Origin: JAKACU01 sp021821185
GTDB lineage: Bacteria; Bacillota; Bacilli; Alicyclobacillales; SLC66
DNA length: 6,788 bases
Direction: 5' to 3'
NCBI GenBank assembly: GCA_027343965.1
Contig: DAHWJX010000097.1
Location: 1 to 6,788, forward strand
The first letter of the stretch is position 1. Every line of letters starts with the position of its first letter. Positions 1 to 6,340 of the stretch are shown piece after piece. Under the pieces are notes generated by a model that saw nothing but the letters and a program-made list of their open reading frames with translations, did no database searches and had not been told where the DNA came from. Position numbers and translations under genes: made by a program.

Positions 1-28
1 CCACGAGTGGATACTTGAACGTGAGTAA
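1..28 (+). CDS. iolB: 3' end of a probable 5-deoxy-glucuronate isomerase (IolB), partial
   Basis: Only the last eight codons and the TAA stop (26-28) are present; they read HEWILERE. This matches my recollection of the C-terminal tail of Bacillus subtilis IolB, which ends in a DPAHEWILER-type sequence. IolB isomerises 5-deoxy-D-glucuronate to 2-deoxy-5-keto-D-gluconate, the substrate of the next gene's kinase, and iolB directly precedes iolC in Bacillus. Another frame stays open until a TGA at 42-44 that overlaps the iolC start, but its peptide resembles nothing I know. The identification rests on a very short stretch plus context. Confidence 0.65.
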
Positions 29-40
29 GGATGGGATAGG

Positions 41-1015
41 ATGAATGTTGCGTTCAATAACACGAGAGAATTTGACATCATAGCCATAGGGAGGGCGGCC
101 ATTGACCTTAATTCCGTTGAATACAATCGCCCTATGGAAGAAACACTTACTTTTTCGAAGTACGTAGGCGGCAGTCCGGCGAACATCGTGATTGGCGCCT
201 CCAAGCTAGGATTGAATACAGGATTCATTGGAAAGGTTTCGGATGATCAACATGGGCGCTTCATTGAACAGTTCATGCGCCATGCGGGCGTCGATACCAC
301 AGGCATGGTGATCGATCTCGAAGGGCATAAAACAGGACTTACATTTACTGAAATCAAGAGCCCCAACGAGTGCAGTATCCTGATGTACCGTGAGGAAGTG
401 GCTGATCTTTACCTGGCTACATCTGAAGTGCAAGAGAATTACATCAAACGGTCAAAAATTCTCCTGATCTCAGGGACAGGTCTTGCGATGAGTCCGTCGC
501 GAGAAGCGGTGTTAAAAGCGCTAAGTCTGGCAAGGAATAACGACGTAAAAGTAGTTTTTGAATTGGATTACCGCCCATACACGTGGAAATCTAGAGAAGA
601 AACCGCAGTTTATTACTCTCTTGTAGCAGAACAATCCGATATTGTCATTGGTACACGCGATGAATACGATGCGTTGGAAAACCGCTCGGAGGTAGGCGAC
701 AATGCACTGACCGTTCGTCATTTATTCGCTCACTCGCCAGAGATGGTGGTGATCAAGCATGGAACGAGCGGATCTTATGCCTATTTGAAAACCGGGGAAG
801 TGTACCGCGCAGAGGCCTTTAAATCAAACGTTTTAAAAACGTTTGGTGCTGGCGACTCGTACGCTGCTGCTTTTTTGTTTGCCATACTGTCTAACAAAGA
901 CGTTGCAACCGCTTTGCAATATGGCAGCGCTGCCGCAGCTATTGTGGTAAGTCGACACAGTTCTTCGGAGGCGATGCCGACTGTGGCGGAAATCGAGCAA
1001 TTGATCACACAATGA
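41..1015 (+). CDS. iolC: 5-dehydro-2-deoxygluconokinase IolC
   Basis: A PfkB/ribokinase-family sugar kinase of 324 residues, full length for IolC. It uses ATP to phosphorylate 2-deoxy-5-keto-D-gluconate to its 6-phosphate in the cytoplasm (EC 2.7.1.92). The N-terminal half holds the first PfkB signature around residues 43-57 (GGSPANIVIGASKLG). The C-terminal half holds the second around 267-281 (KTFGAGDSYAAAF), in which Asp272 of GAGD is the expected catalytic base and the glycines form the anion hole. The N-terminal DIIAIGRAAIDLN strand and loop is the sugar-binding start typical of IolC. The ATG at 41 has AAGGA at 27-31, nine bases upstream, and an in-frame stop at 26-28 rules out an earlier start. 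The gene follows the iolB tail by 12 bases and precedes iolD by 10, so it is mid-operon. Its product is the known inducer of IolR in B. subtilis. Confidence 0.96.
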   Translation: MNVAFNNTREFDIIAIGRAAIDLNSVEYNRPMEETLTFSKYVGGSPANIVIGASKLGLNTGFIGKVSDDQHGRFIEQFMRHAGVDTTGMVIDLEGHKTGLTFTEIKSPNECSILMYREEVADLYLATSEVQENYIKRSKILLISGTGLAMSPSREAVLKALSLARNNDVKVVFELDYRPYTWKSREETAVYYSLVAEQSDIVIGTRDEYDALENRSEVGDNALTVRHLFAHSPEMVVIKHGTSGSYAYLKTGEVYRAEAFKSNVLKTFGAGDSYAAAFLFAILSNKDVATALQYGSAAAAIVVSRHSSSEAMPTVAEIEQLITQ

Positions 1016-1020
1016 GGTGA
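1014..1020 (+). promoter_or_regulatory. Ribosome binding site of iolD, overlapping the iolC stop
   Basis: GAGGTGA is a perfect seven-base match to the anti-Shine-Dalgarno end of 16S rRNA. It shares two bases with the iolC TGA stop (1013-1015) and lies five bases before the ATG at 1026. It contains the GTG at 1017-1019, so that GTG is part of the binding site rather than a plausible start. The overlap suggests translational coupling of iolC and iolD. Confidence 0.88.
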
Positions 1021-1025
1021 ATAAG

Positions 1026-2936
1026 ATGCGGATCATTCGTTTAACAACGGCTCAAGCACTCGTCAAGTTTCTAAATGCGCAGTATCTACACGTGGATGAT
1101 GAGGAATTTCCTTTTGTAGAAGGGATTTTTAGCATATTTGGTCACGGTAATGTGCTTGGTATAGGCCAAGCGCTTGAACAGGATTCAGGTCACCTGAAAA
1201 TTATTCAGGGAAAAAATGAACAGGGGATGGCGCTCGCTGCCGTTGCTTACAGCAAGCAAATGCTGCGACGCAAAATCTATGCGGTATCTACCTCTGTGGG
1301 ACCGGGATCGGCCAACCTGGTGACGGCTGCCGCAACAGCGTTGGCGAATAACATTCCTGTCTTGTTATTGCCTGCTGACACCTTTGCAACGCGCCAACCC
1401 GATCCCGTTTTGCAGCAGGTCGAACAGGAATACAGCGCGGCTATAACCACCAATGACAGCTTAAAGCCAGTAAGCAGGTACTGGGATCGCATTACCCGTC
1501 CTGAACAACTGATGTCCAGTCTGCTACGGGCATTTGAGGTGTTGACTGATCCGGCAAGAGGGGGACCTGCGACAATATGCCTCGCACAAGACGTGGAAGG
1601 CGAAGCGTATGACTTTCCGGAGGAATTCTTTCAAAAGCGTGTGCATTACGTGGATCGCAAAGCGCCGACCGCCCGGGAAATAAACGGCGCGGCGCAACTC
1701 GTCAAGAGCAGTCAGAGGCCGATCATTGTGATCGGCGGTGGCGCAAAATATTCTGAGGCTAACGATATACTAAGGGAAATTTCTGAAAGGCACAATATTC
1801 CTCTTGTGGAAACGCAGGCGGGTAAATCGGCGGTCCCTTCCACGTTCAAAAACAATCTGGGTGGTTTAGGAATCACGGGAACCCTTGCCGCGAATAAGGT
1901 GGCACGGCAGACGGATTTGATTATCGGTGTTGGCACGAGGTATACGGATTTTTCCACATCGTCGAAAACCGCGTTTGACTTCAGCAAGGCTCGTTTCTTG
2001 AATATCAATGTCAGCCGCTTACAGACTTATAAACTGGATGCCTTTCAGGTGGTTGCTGACGCAAAAACAACCCTGGAACAGTTGGCTGCCTTGTTGGGCG
2101 ATTATGTAAGTGACTATGGCGATGAACTGGTTGCCTTGAAAGCAGAATGGTTGGCAGAGCGCGAACGGCTCGCCAACGTGACCTTTACCAGGGAGAATTT
2201 TGTTCCTGAAATTAAGAACCAGTTTTCACAAGAAGTGTTAAACGAGTATGCAGATGCCTTGGAGACGGAGCTAGCGCAAACCACGGCCCTTATTGCCATC
2301 AACGAAGCGATTGCGCCCGACAGCGTTGTGGTCGGTTCGGCAGGGTCGCTCCCTGGCGATTTGCAGCGCTTATGGAATCCGGTGATGCCCAATACCTATA
2401 ACGTCGAATATGGGTATTCGTGCATGGGCTATGAAATTGCGGGGGCGCTTGGCGTTAAACTGGCGGAACCGACGAAAGAAGTATATTCATTTGTTGGCGA
2501 TGGCAGTTTTCTCATGTTACACTCTGAACTTTTAACCTCTATACAATACCACCACAAAATCAACATTTTGCTGTTTGACAATTCGGGGTTTGGCTGTATC
2601 AGCAATTTACAAATGGAAAACGGCAGTGAAGGGTTCTTTTGCGAATTTCGCAATCATGATCACCGGATCGTCAACGTGGATTATGCGAAAATCGCCGAAG
2701 GATATGGTGCAAAAGTGTATCGCGTCAAAACCGTGGAGGAATTGCATGCGGCCCTGGCTGATTCAAGGCAACAAGATGTAACCACTTTGATTGAGATGAA
2801 AGTTCTTCCGAAAACGATGTCGGATGGTTACGAAAGTTGGTGGCATGTCGGACTTGCCGCACAGGCAGATCGCGAGAGCATTATTAAGGCATATGAACAG
2901 CAACGCCAAAATCTATTGAACGCAAAACAATATTAA
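1026..2936 (+). CDS. iolD: 3D-(3,5/4)-trihydroxycyclohexane-1,2-dione hydrolase IolD
   Basis: A thiamine-diphosphate enzyme of 636 residues that hydrolyses the ring of trihydroxycyclohexane-1,2-dione to 5-deoxy-D-glucuronate (EC 3.7.1.22). The layout is that of the acetolactate synthase superfamily. The N-terminal pyrimidine-binding domain has the catalytic-type glutamate in GKNEQGM (Glu65) and a STSVGPGSAN loop. A central domain follows around residues 215-360. The C-terminal pyrophosphate-binding domain has GDGSFLM (491-497) and, 26 residues on from that GDG, the FDNSG segment, the family's GDG...N metal and ThDP motif. The C-terminus (NAKQY) matches B. subtilis IolD (637 residues). A GTG at 1017 is in frame and would add three residues, but it lies inside the Shine-Dalgarno site, so I place the start at the ATG at 1026. 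iolE begins 22 bases downstream. No lesions were seen. Confidence 0.97.
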   Translation: MRIIRLTTAQALVKFLNAQYLHVDDEEFPFVEGIFSIFGHGNVLGIGQALEQDSGHLKIIQGKNEQGMALAAVAYSKQMLRRKIYAVSTSVGPGSANLVTAAATALANNIPVLLLPADTFATRQPDPVLQQVEQEYSAAITTNDSLKPVSRYWDRITRPEQLMSSLLRAFEVLTDPARGGPATICLAQDVEGEAYDFPEEFFQKRVHYVDRKAPTAREINGAAQLVKSSQRPIIVIGGGAKYSEANDILREISERHNIPLVETQAGKSAVPSTFKNNLGGLGITGTLAANKVARQTDLIIGVGTRYTDFSTSSKTAFDFSKARFLNINVSRLQTYKLDAFQVVADAKTTLEQLAALLGDYVSDYGDELVALKAEWLAERERLANVTFTRENFVPEIKNQFSQEVLNEYADALETELAQTTALIAINEAIAPDSVVVGSAGSLPGDLQRLWNPVMPNTYNVEYGYSCMGYEIAGALGVKLAEPTKEVYSFVGDGSFLMLHSELLTSIQYHHKINILLFDNSGFGCISNLQMENGSEGFFCEFRNHDHRIVNVDYAKIAEGYGAKVYRVKTVEELHAALADSRQQDVTTLIEMKVLPKTMSDGYESWWHVGLAAQADRESIIKAYEQQRQNLLNAKQY

Positions 2937-2958
2937 TCAAGGAAGGACTCCTCTTCTC

Positions 2959-3855
2959 ATGGAACAACAGATCTTGTGGGGCATTGCCCCGATCGGCTGG
3001 CGCAATGATGATATTCCGGAAATTGGGGCTGGCAATACGCTGGGTCATGTACTTGGCGACATCGTGGTGGCGGGATTTCAGGGGACCGAAGCGGGAGGCT
3101 TTTTTCCTGAAGCGAGCGTATTAAAAAAAGAGATTAAGTTGCGAAACCTCAGGATTGCCGGGAAATGGTTCAGCAGCTACCTCATTTCCGATGGCCTTGA
3201 CGCAACAGCAAACGCGTTTCGCCAACACTGTGCGTATTTACAAGAAGTAGATGCGGACGTCGCGGTTGTCTCTGAGCAAACTTACAGTATACAGGGCAGC
3301 GATAAAAATGTTTTTACGGAAAAACCATATTTCACGGATGTCGAGTGGGAAACATTATGTGCTGGACTTGATGAACTAGGTCAAGTGGCCAAACAATATC
3401 AACTCAAATTAGTGTATCACCATCACATGGGAACCGGAATTCAAACCATCGAAGAAATCGATCGGTTGATGGCCGGCACGAATCCAGAGCTTGTGCACTT
3501 GTTGTATGACACCGGCCACATCTACGTTTCCGACGGCGATTACATGACCTTGCTTAAGAAACACGTCAGTCGCGTCAAGCATGTTCATTTTAAGGATGTC
3601 AGAGAAGATATTCTTAAAGAATGCAAAGCGACAGGAAAGTCTTTTTTACAGTCTTTTTTACACGGTATGTTTACAGTCCCCGGAGACGGCGTAATTGATT
3701 TTACGAAGCCCTATCGGTTGTTGCGAGACGTGGGGTATCAAGGCTGGATAATCATTGAGGCTGAGCAGGATCCGGCGGTTGCTCATCCGCTCGAATATGC
3801 GCTAAAAGCGAGAACATACATTGACAATGCATTAAATGTAAACCACAGGAGGTAG
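2959..3855 (+). CDS. iolE: Inosose dehydratase IolE
   Basis: A TIM-barrel, metal-dependent enzyme of the xylose-isomerase-like superfamily, 298 residues, full length. It dehydrates scyllo-inosose (2-keto-myo-inositol) to 3D-(3,5/4)-trihydroxycyclohexane-1,2-dione (EC 4.2.1.44). Family motifs in order are GIAPIGWRNDD (8-18), GTEAGGFFP (42-50), VVSEQTYSIQ (103-112), YHHHMGTGIQT (153-163), YDTGH (183-187), KHVHFKDVR (207-215), FTVPGDG (238-244) and IIEAEQDP (265-272). The Glu, Asp, His and Glu residues in these strands are the expected metal ligands. The ATG at 2959 lies 11 to 12 bases after AAGGAAGG (2939-2946), slightly long spacing but acceptable, and the MEQQILWGIAPIGW start aligns with known IolE. 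The two C-terminal arginine codons (AGG AGG) and the stop form the ribosome binding site of iolG. A 12-base tandem repeat lies inside the gene at 3638-3661. Confidence 0.97.
   Translation: MEQQILWGIAPIGWRNDDIPEIGAGNTLGHVLGDIVVAGFQGTEAGGFFPEASVLKKEIKLRNLRIAGKWFSSYLISDGLDATANAFRQHCAYLQEVDADVAVVSEQTYSIQGSDKNVFTEKPYFTDVEWETLCAGLDELGQVAKQYQLKLVYHHHMGTGIQTIEEIDRLMAGTNPELVHLLYDTGHIYVSDGDYMTLLKKHVSRVKHVHFKDVREDILKECKATGKSFLQSFLHGMFTVPGDGVIDFTKPYRLLRDVGYQGWIIIEAEQDPAVAHPLEYALKARTYIDNALNVNHRR
3638..3661 (+). repeat. Perfect 12-base tandem repeat inside iolE
   Basis: AGTCTTTTTTAC occurs twice in direct tandem (3638-3649 and 3650-3661), each copy with a run of six T. It encodes the SFLQ-SFLH segment just before the conserved GMFTVPGDG motif. 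The protein does not look longer than its relatives here, so I do not see this as a recent insertion. A repeat of 12 bases preserves frame if a copy is gained or lost; the T runs themselves would not. Confidence 0.9.
3847..3853 (+). promoter_or_regulatory. Ribosome binding site of iolG, inside the end of iolE
   Basis: AGGAGGT is a consensus Shine-Dalgarno sequence ending seven bases before the ATG at 3861. It is made of the last two arginine codons of iolE plus the first base of its TAG stop. Ribosomes finishing iolE therefore cross the iolG loading site, which suggests coupling. The site selects the ATG at 3861 over the nearby in-frame ATG at 3867. Confidence 0.9.
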
Positions 3856-3860
3856 ATAAG

Positions 3861-4874
3861 ATGACCATGAAATTCGGTGTTATTGGTACGGGAGCAATCG
3901 GTAAAGAACATATTAACCGCATTACAAACACGCTTTCGGGAGGGAAAATCATAGCTGTCACCGACGTGAATCAAGAGTCGGCCAAACAAACTGTTGAGCA
4001 GTACCAATTAGATGCTGCTGTATATCCGGACGATCAGTCATTGCTGTCAGATCCGAACGTGGATGCCGTGCTCGTTACAAGCTGGGGACCTGCCCACGAG
4101 GAAAGCGTTTTGGCTGCGATCGAAGCCGGGAAATACGTGTTTTGTGAAAAACCGCTTGCCATTACAGCTGATGGCGCGTTAAACATCGTGAAAGCAGAAA
4201 TGGGGCATGGGAAACGCCTGGTTCAGGTCGGATTTATGCGCCGTTACGATAGCGGCTATGTGCAACTCAAGGAGGCGCTTGACAGCCGTGATTTTGGCGA
4301 TCCTTTGCTCATTCACTGTGCGCATCGCAACAAGAGCGTTGATGAAAAATACACCAATGACATGGCCGCCAATGATACGTTGATTCACGAAATCGACGTC
4401 CTGCACTGGTTGGTCAACGATGATTACGAATCTGTACGCGTGATGTATCCCAGGAAAACCAAACATGCTCTGTCGCATCTTCAGGATCCGCAACTTTTTT
4501 TCTTGCAGACGAGAGGCGGCATCATGATCACTGTCGAGGTGTTCGTCAATTGCCAGTATGGATACGACATCCAGTGTGAAGTGGTGTGTGAGGAAGGTAC
4601 GATAAAACTGCCGGAAGTACCGAGTATTGTAACGCGAAAAGCGGCAAAATTGGCAACGGGTGTGTTAATCGATTGGAAGCAGCGGTTTCTTGATGCTTAC
4701 GATAAAGAATTGCAACACTTTATGGATACCATTCGCGCTACGGGTGAACCGCACGGCCCGACGTCATGGGATGGATACATCGCAGCCATCACGACGGATG
4801 CGTGTGTCAAAGCCCAAAAATCAGGGGAAATGGAAGTAGTCAAATTAGAAAAAAGGCCTAATTTTTATCGTTAA
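3861..4874 (+). CDS. iolG: myo-Inositol 2-dehydrogenase IolG
   Basis: An NAD-dependent oxidoreductase of the Gfo/Idh/MocA family, 337 residues, that starts the pathway by oxidising myo-inositol to scyllo-inosose (EC 1.1.1.18). The N-terminal Rossmann domain has GVIGTGAIGKEH (6-17) with the GxGxxG loop. Asp35 in VTDVN sits where B. subtilis IolG uses an aspartate to select NAD over NADP. CEKP places Lys97, and NDTLIHEIDVLHW places Asp172 and His176; these equal the numbered catalytic triad of the B. subtilis enzyme. The sugar-binding GFMRRYDSGY segment (124-133) is also intact. The C-terminus stops at RPNFYR, a few residues before the B. subtilis protein ends, in a non-catalytic tail. In B. 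subtilis a transporter gene (iolF) lies between iolE and iolG; here the two genes abut with five bases between them. Confidence 0.97.
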   Translation: MTMKFGVIGTGAIGKEHINRITNTLSGGKIIAVTDVNQESAKQTVEQYQLDAAVYPDDQSLLSDPNVDAVLVTSWGPAHEESVLAAIEAGKYVFCEKPLAITADGALNIVKAEMGHGKRLVQVGFMRRYDSGYVQLKEALDSRDFGDPLLIHCAHRNKSVDEKYTNDMAANDTLIHEIDVLHWLVNDDYESVRVMYPRKTKHALSHLQDPQLFFLQTRGGIMITVEVFVNCQYGYDIQCEVVCEEGTIKLPEVPSIVTRKAAKLATGVLIDWKQRFLDAYDKELQHFMDTIRATGEPHGPTSWDGYIAAITTDACVKAQKSGEMEVVKLEKRPNFYR

Positions 4875-4901
4875 TTAACCGAAGAAGGGACGGGATAGCG
4901 A

Positions 4902-5167
4902 ATGAATATCGCGGCAATGTTCGACTATGCGGGTGAACGACTGCAACATGTTTTGTTTGCAGATACGTTCAATCACAAAGCGGCGAATGGTTTGCGTTAC
5001 ATCGTCAACCCGCCAGGCGCTGAGGTAACGATTCATCAATATTTCAAAAACTGAAATCAATGAACTTTGATGGAATTGCTACTAGTTCAGTGTTTGCCTG
5101 GGTCGATAAGGCCGATGAGTCGAGTCGATTTATGCTGCAAAAAATGAGAGAAGGACTTGGACTTTAA
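4902..5167 (+). pseudogene. iolH: iolH relic (sugar-phosphate isomerase/epimerase-like), two deletions and a frameshift
   Basis: This interval between iolG and iolJ holds only the C-terminal part of IolH, a TIM-barrel protein found in Bacillus iol operons and not assigned to the core degradation steps. Frame one runs from ATG 4902 to TGA 5052-5054 (50 codons). It begins MNIA, like the IolH start (MKIA in B. subtilis as I recall it), then jumps to a segment matching IolH near residue 190: YAGERLQHV, ADTFNHKA, GLRYIVNPPGAEV, IHQ. The missing part is about 185 codons, and the join stays in frame. The match then continues in another frame from about 5042 as FQKLKSMNFDG, SSVFAW and ESSRFM, ending at TAA 5165-5167. 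That second join lacks the GQGEVNW-type segment, roughly 40 bases. A modest Shine-Dalgarno (AAGGGA, 4885-4890) survives before 4902. Residue numbers of the relative are from memory. The relic cannot form a barrel and is surely non-functional as IolH. Confidence 0.86.
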
Positions 5168-5222
5168 CTATTGTCAAACAAATGGTTGCGATAACATGTA
5201 GAGGCTTTGAATGAAGATGCTA

Positions 5223-5229
5223 GGGGAGG
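5223..5229 (+). promoter_or_regulatory. Ribosome binding site that selects the GTG start of iolJ
   Basis: GGGGAGG lies eight bases before the GTG at 5238. The in-frame ATG codons at 5211 and 5217 lie upstream of this site and have no comparable sequence before them. The site therefore argues for GTG initiation. Confidence 0.85.
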
Positions 5230-5237
5230 ACATATTT

Positions 5238-6092
5238 GTGACATTAGTTTCTATAGAAGATATGCTGATCAAGGCGAAAGCAGGTAAGTATGCCGTTGGA
5301 CAATACAGTATCAACGGCTTGCAATGGATACGGGGTATTTTGCAAGCGGCGGAAGCGGAACGCGCGCCGGTGATTCTCGGCGCTTCTGACAGAATGGTGG
5401 ATTTTTTGGGCGGATTTAGCGTCATTGTGGCCATGGTCAACGCGTTGCTGGATGAAATGGCAATATCGGTACCTGTGGCGCTGCATCTGGATCATGGGGT
5501 GAGTGTTGAACGGTGCAAGATGGCGATAGACGCTGGGTTCAGTTCTGTGATGATTGATGGTTCGCATTTTCCTATTGAGCAAAATATCGCTATGACCAAG
5601 GAAGTGGTCGATTACGCTCGCTCTAGGAATGTGTCTGTAGAGGCGGAAGTGGGGACAGTGGGCGGAATGGAGGATGGACTGATTGGCGGAATCAAGTACG
5701 CAGATCCAAAGGAGTGTCTGAGTCTGGTTAAGGAAACTGGAGTTGAAGCATTGGCGGCAGCACTTGGCTCTGTACACGGTGAGTATCATGGTGAACCCAA
5801 GCTTGGGTTCAGTGAAATGAAAATCATATCAGCACTGGTTGAGGTGCCACTAGTTCTTCATGGAGCTTCTGGTATCCCGCCTCATCAGATCCAAAAGTCT
5901 ATTGAATACGGGCATGCCAAAATTAACATCAATACGGAATGCATTCAGGCGTGGACGCTCGCTGTTCGCGCGGTGCTTGCGAACGACACTAAGTTGTACG
6001 CGCCGCGATCCATTTTGACACCGGGGCGAGAAGCGATTGTCGATACTGTCAAGCAAAAAATGCGGGAGTTTAATACCAGTCATAAATCTTGA
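5238..6092 (+). CDS. iolJ: 6-phospho-5-dehydro-2-deoxy-D-gluconate aldolase IolJ
   Basis: A zinc-dependent class II fructose-bisphosphate-aldolase-family protein, 284 residues from the GTG start. It cleaves 2-deoxy-5-keto-D-gluconate 6-phosphate to dihydroxyacetone phosphate and malonic semialdehyde (EC 4.1.2.29). Motifs, numbered from the GTG: GQYSINGLQW (21-30), LHLDHG (82-87) with catalytic Asp85 and zinc ligand His86, MIDGSH (105-110), VEAEVGTVGGMEDG (134-147), GSVHG with zinc ligand His180, LHGASG with zinc ligand His208, and the phosphate-binding KININTE (228-234). The extra residue content of VGGMEDGLIGG is typical of IolJ/tagatose-type class II aldolases, so IolJ is inferred from both sequence and operon. 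An ATG at 5211 would add nine residues, but MTLVSIEDML aligns with known IolJ N-termini (MAFVSMKELL type) and GGGGAGG precedes the GTG. The gene is the last intact one of the operon. The IS3 relic begins almost at its stop codon. Confidence 0.94.
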   Translation: MTLVSIEDMLIKAKAGKYAVGQYSINGLQWIRGILQAAEAERAPVILGASDRMVDFLGGFSVIVAMVNALLDEMAISVPVALHLDHGVSVERCKMAIDAGFSSVMIDGSHFPIEQNIAMTKEVVDYARSRNVSVEAEVGTVGGMEDGLIGGIKYADPKECLSLVKETGVEALAAALGSVHGEYHGEPKLGFSEMKIISALVEVPLVLHGASGIPPHQIQKSIEYGHAKININTECIQAWTLAVRAVLANDTKLYAPRSILTPGREAIVDTVKQKMREFNTSHKS

Positions 6093-6094
6093 AA

Positions 6095-6333
6095 TGTAGC
6101 GAAACAACTACCACTCGGATTTTTGGAGCACCGAAAATGCTATCTTGCTCACGGTGAATCCGAGTAATTTCCTGGCTAATTTTTTATTGCGATTACTTAC
6201 CCATTTATACAACGCCGATTTACCTACACCCTATTCACTTGTAGTTTCAGACGGTGTTTTTTCTTGGTGATACAGTTCAACAATCATGGCCATAAACCCC
6301 TGCAAGTGCTTTCTTACGTGTTCACTAACTCAT
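6095..6333 (-). mobile_element. Decayed IS3-family transposase relic (OrfA and OrfB fragments)
   Basis: The minus strand of this otherwise gene-free spacer encodes two broken pieces typical of IS3-type elements. Reading down from about 6302, one frame gives FMAMIVELYHQEKTPSE, a stop at 6233-6231, then GVGKSALYKWVSN; this is the N-terminal helix-turn-helix pattern of OrfA (IVELY...GVS.S.LYKW). From 6177 another frame gives EITRIHREQDSIFGAPKIRV, the pattern found near the start of OrfB (I..IH.E....GAPKI). The normal OrfA C-terminus and OrfB N-terminus between them are missing. A candidate start ATG at 6333-6331 is followed by two stops. No terminal inverted repeats, target duplication or DDE residues remain, so this is a dead fragment. 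The exact outer limits are uncertain. Assignment is by motif pattern only. Confidence 0.66.
6113..6165. terminator. Long hairpin in the convergent spacer, possible terminator
   Basis: ACTCGGATT (6113-6121) pairs perfectly with AATCCGAGT (6157-6165), and CACCG (6129-6133) pairs with CGGTG (6152-6156), giving 14 pairs with a seven-base bulge on the left arm and an 18-base loop. It lies 20 bases after the iolJ stop, where an operon terminator is expected. The only T run (six T, 6180-6185) comes 14 bases after the stem, so it is not a classical intrinsic terminator. The hairpin falls inside the OrfB relic, so it may be incidental. Confidence 0.4.
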
Positions 6334-6340
6334 ACTATGG

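Noticed and set aside
2940..2957. Small hairpin covering the iolE ribosome binding site (GAAG with CTTC)
   Set aside because: Only four or five pairs, one of them G-U; too weak to claim regulation.
4098..4112. cre-like sequence (catabolite control) in iolG
   Set aside because: The core GAAAGCG resembles the site, but the outer positions break the consensus at three places.
5055..5065. AAATCAATGAA, close to the tandem-repeat operator of B. subtilis IolR
   Set aside because: It is a single copy with a mismatch and lies inside the iolH relic coding frame, not near a promoter. The true operator is probably upstream of the window.
5060..5167. 35-codon ORF starting at ATG 5060 as a separate small gene
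   Set aside because: Its frame matches the IolH C-terminus and the similarity continues upstream of the ATG, so it is the tail of the relic. No ribosome binding site precedes it.
5171..5197. Possible internal promoter before iolJ (TTGTCA and TAACAT)
   Set aside because: The spacing is only about 15 bases and the -10 box is poor. A chance match in a short spacer is as likely, so I did not list it as a feature.
5244..5789. Long minus-strand open frame of 181 codons opposite iolJ
   Set aside because: It is antisense to a well-conserved aldolase, shows no recognisable family motifs, and has a composition typical of a shadow frame.
6226..6262. ACACC/GGTGT stem followed by six T as a second terminator
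   Set aside because: The stem has only five pairs with a 22-base loop, which is unlikely to be stable; the T run falls in the OrfA relic.
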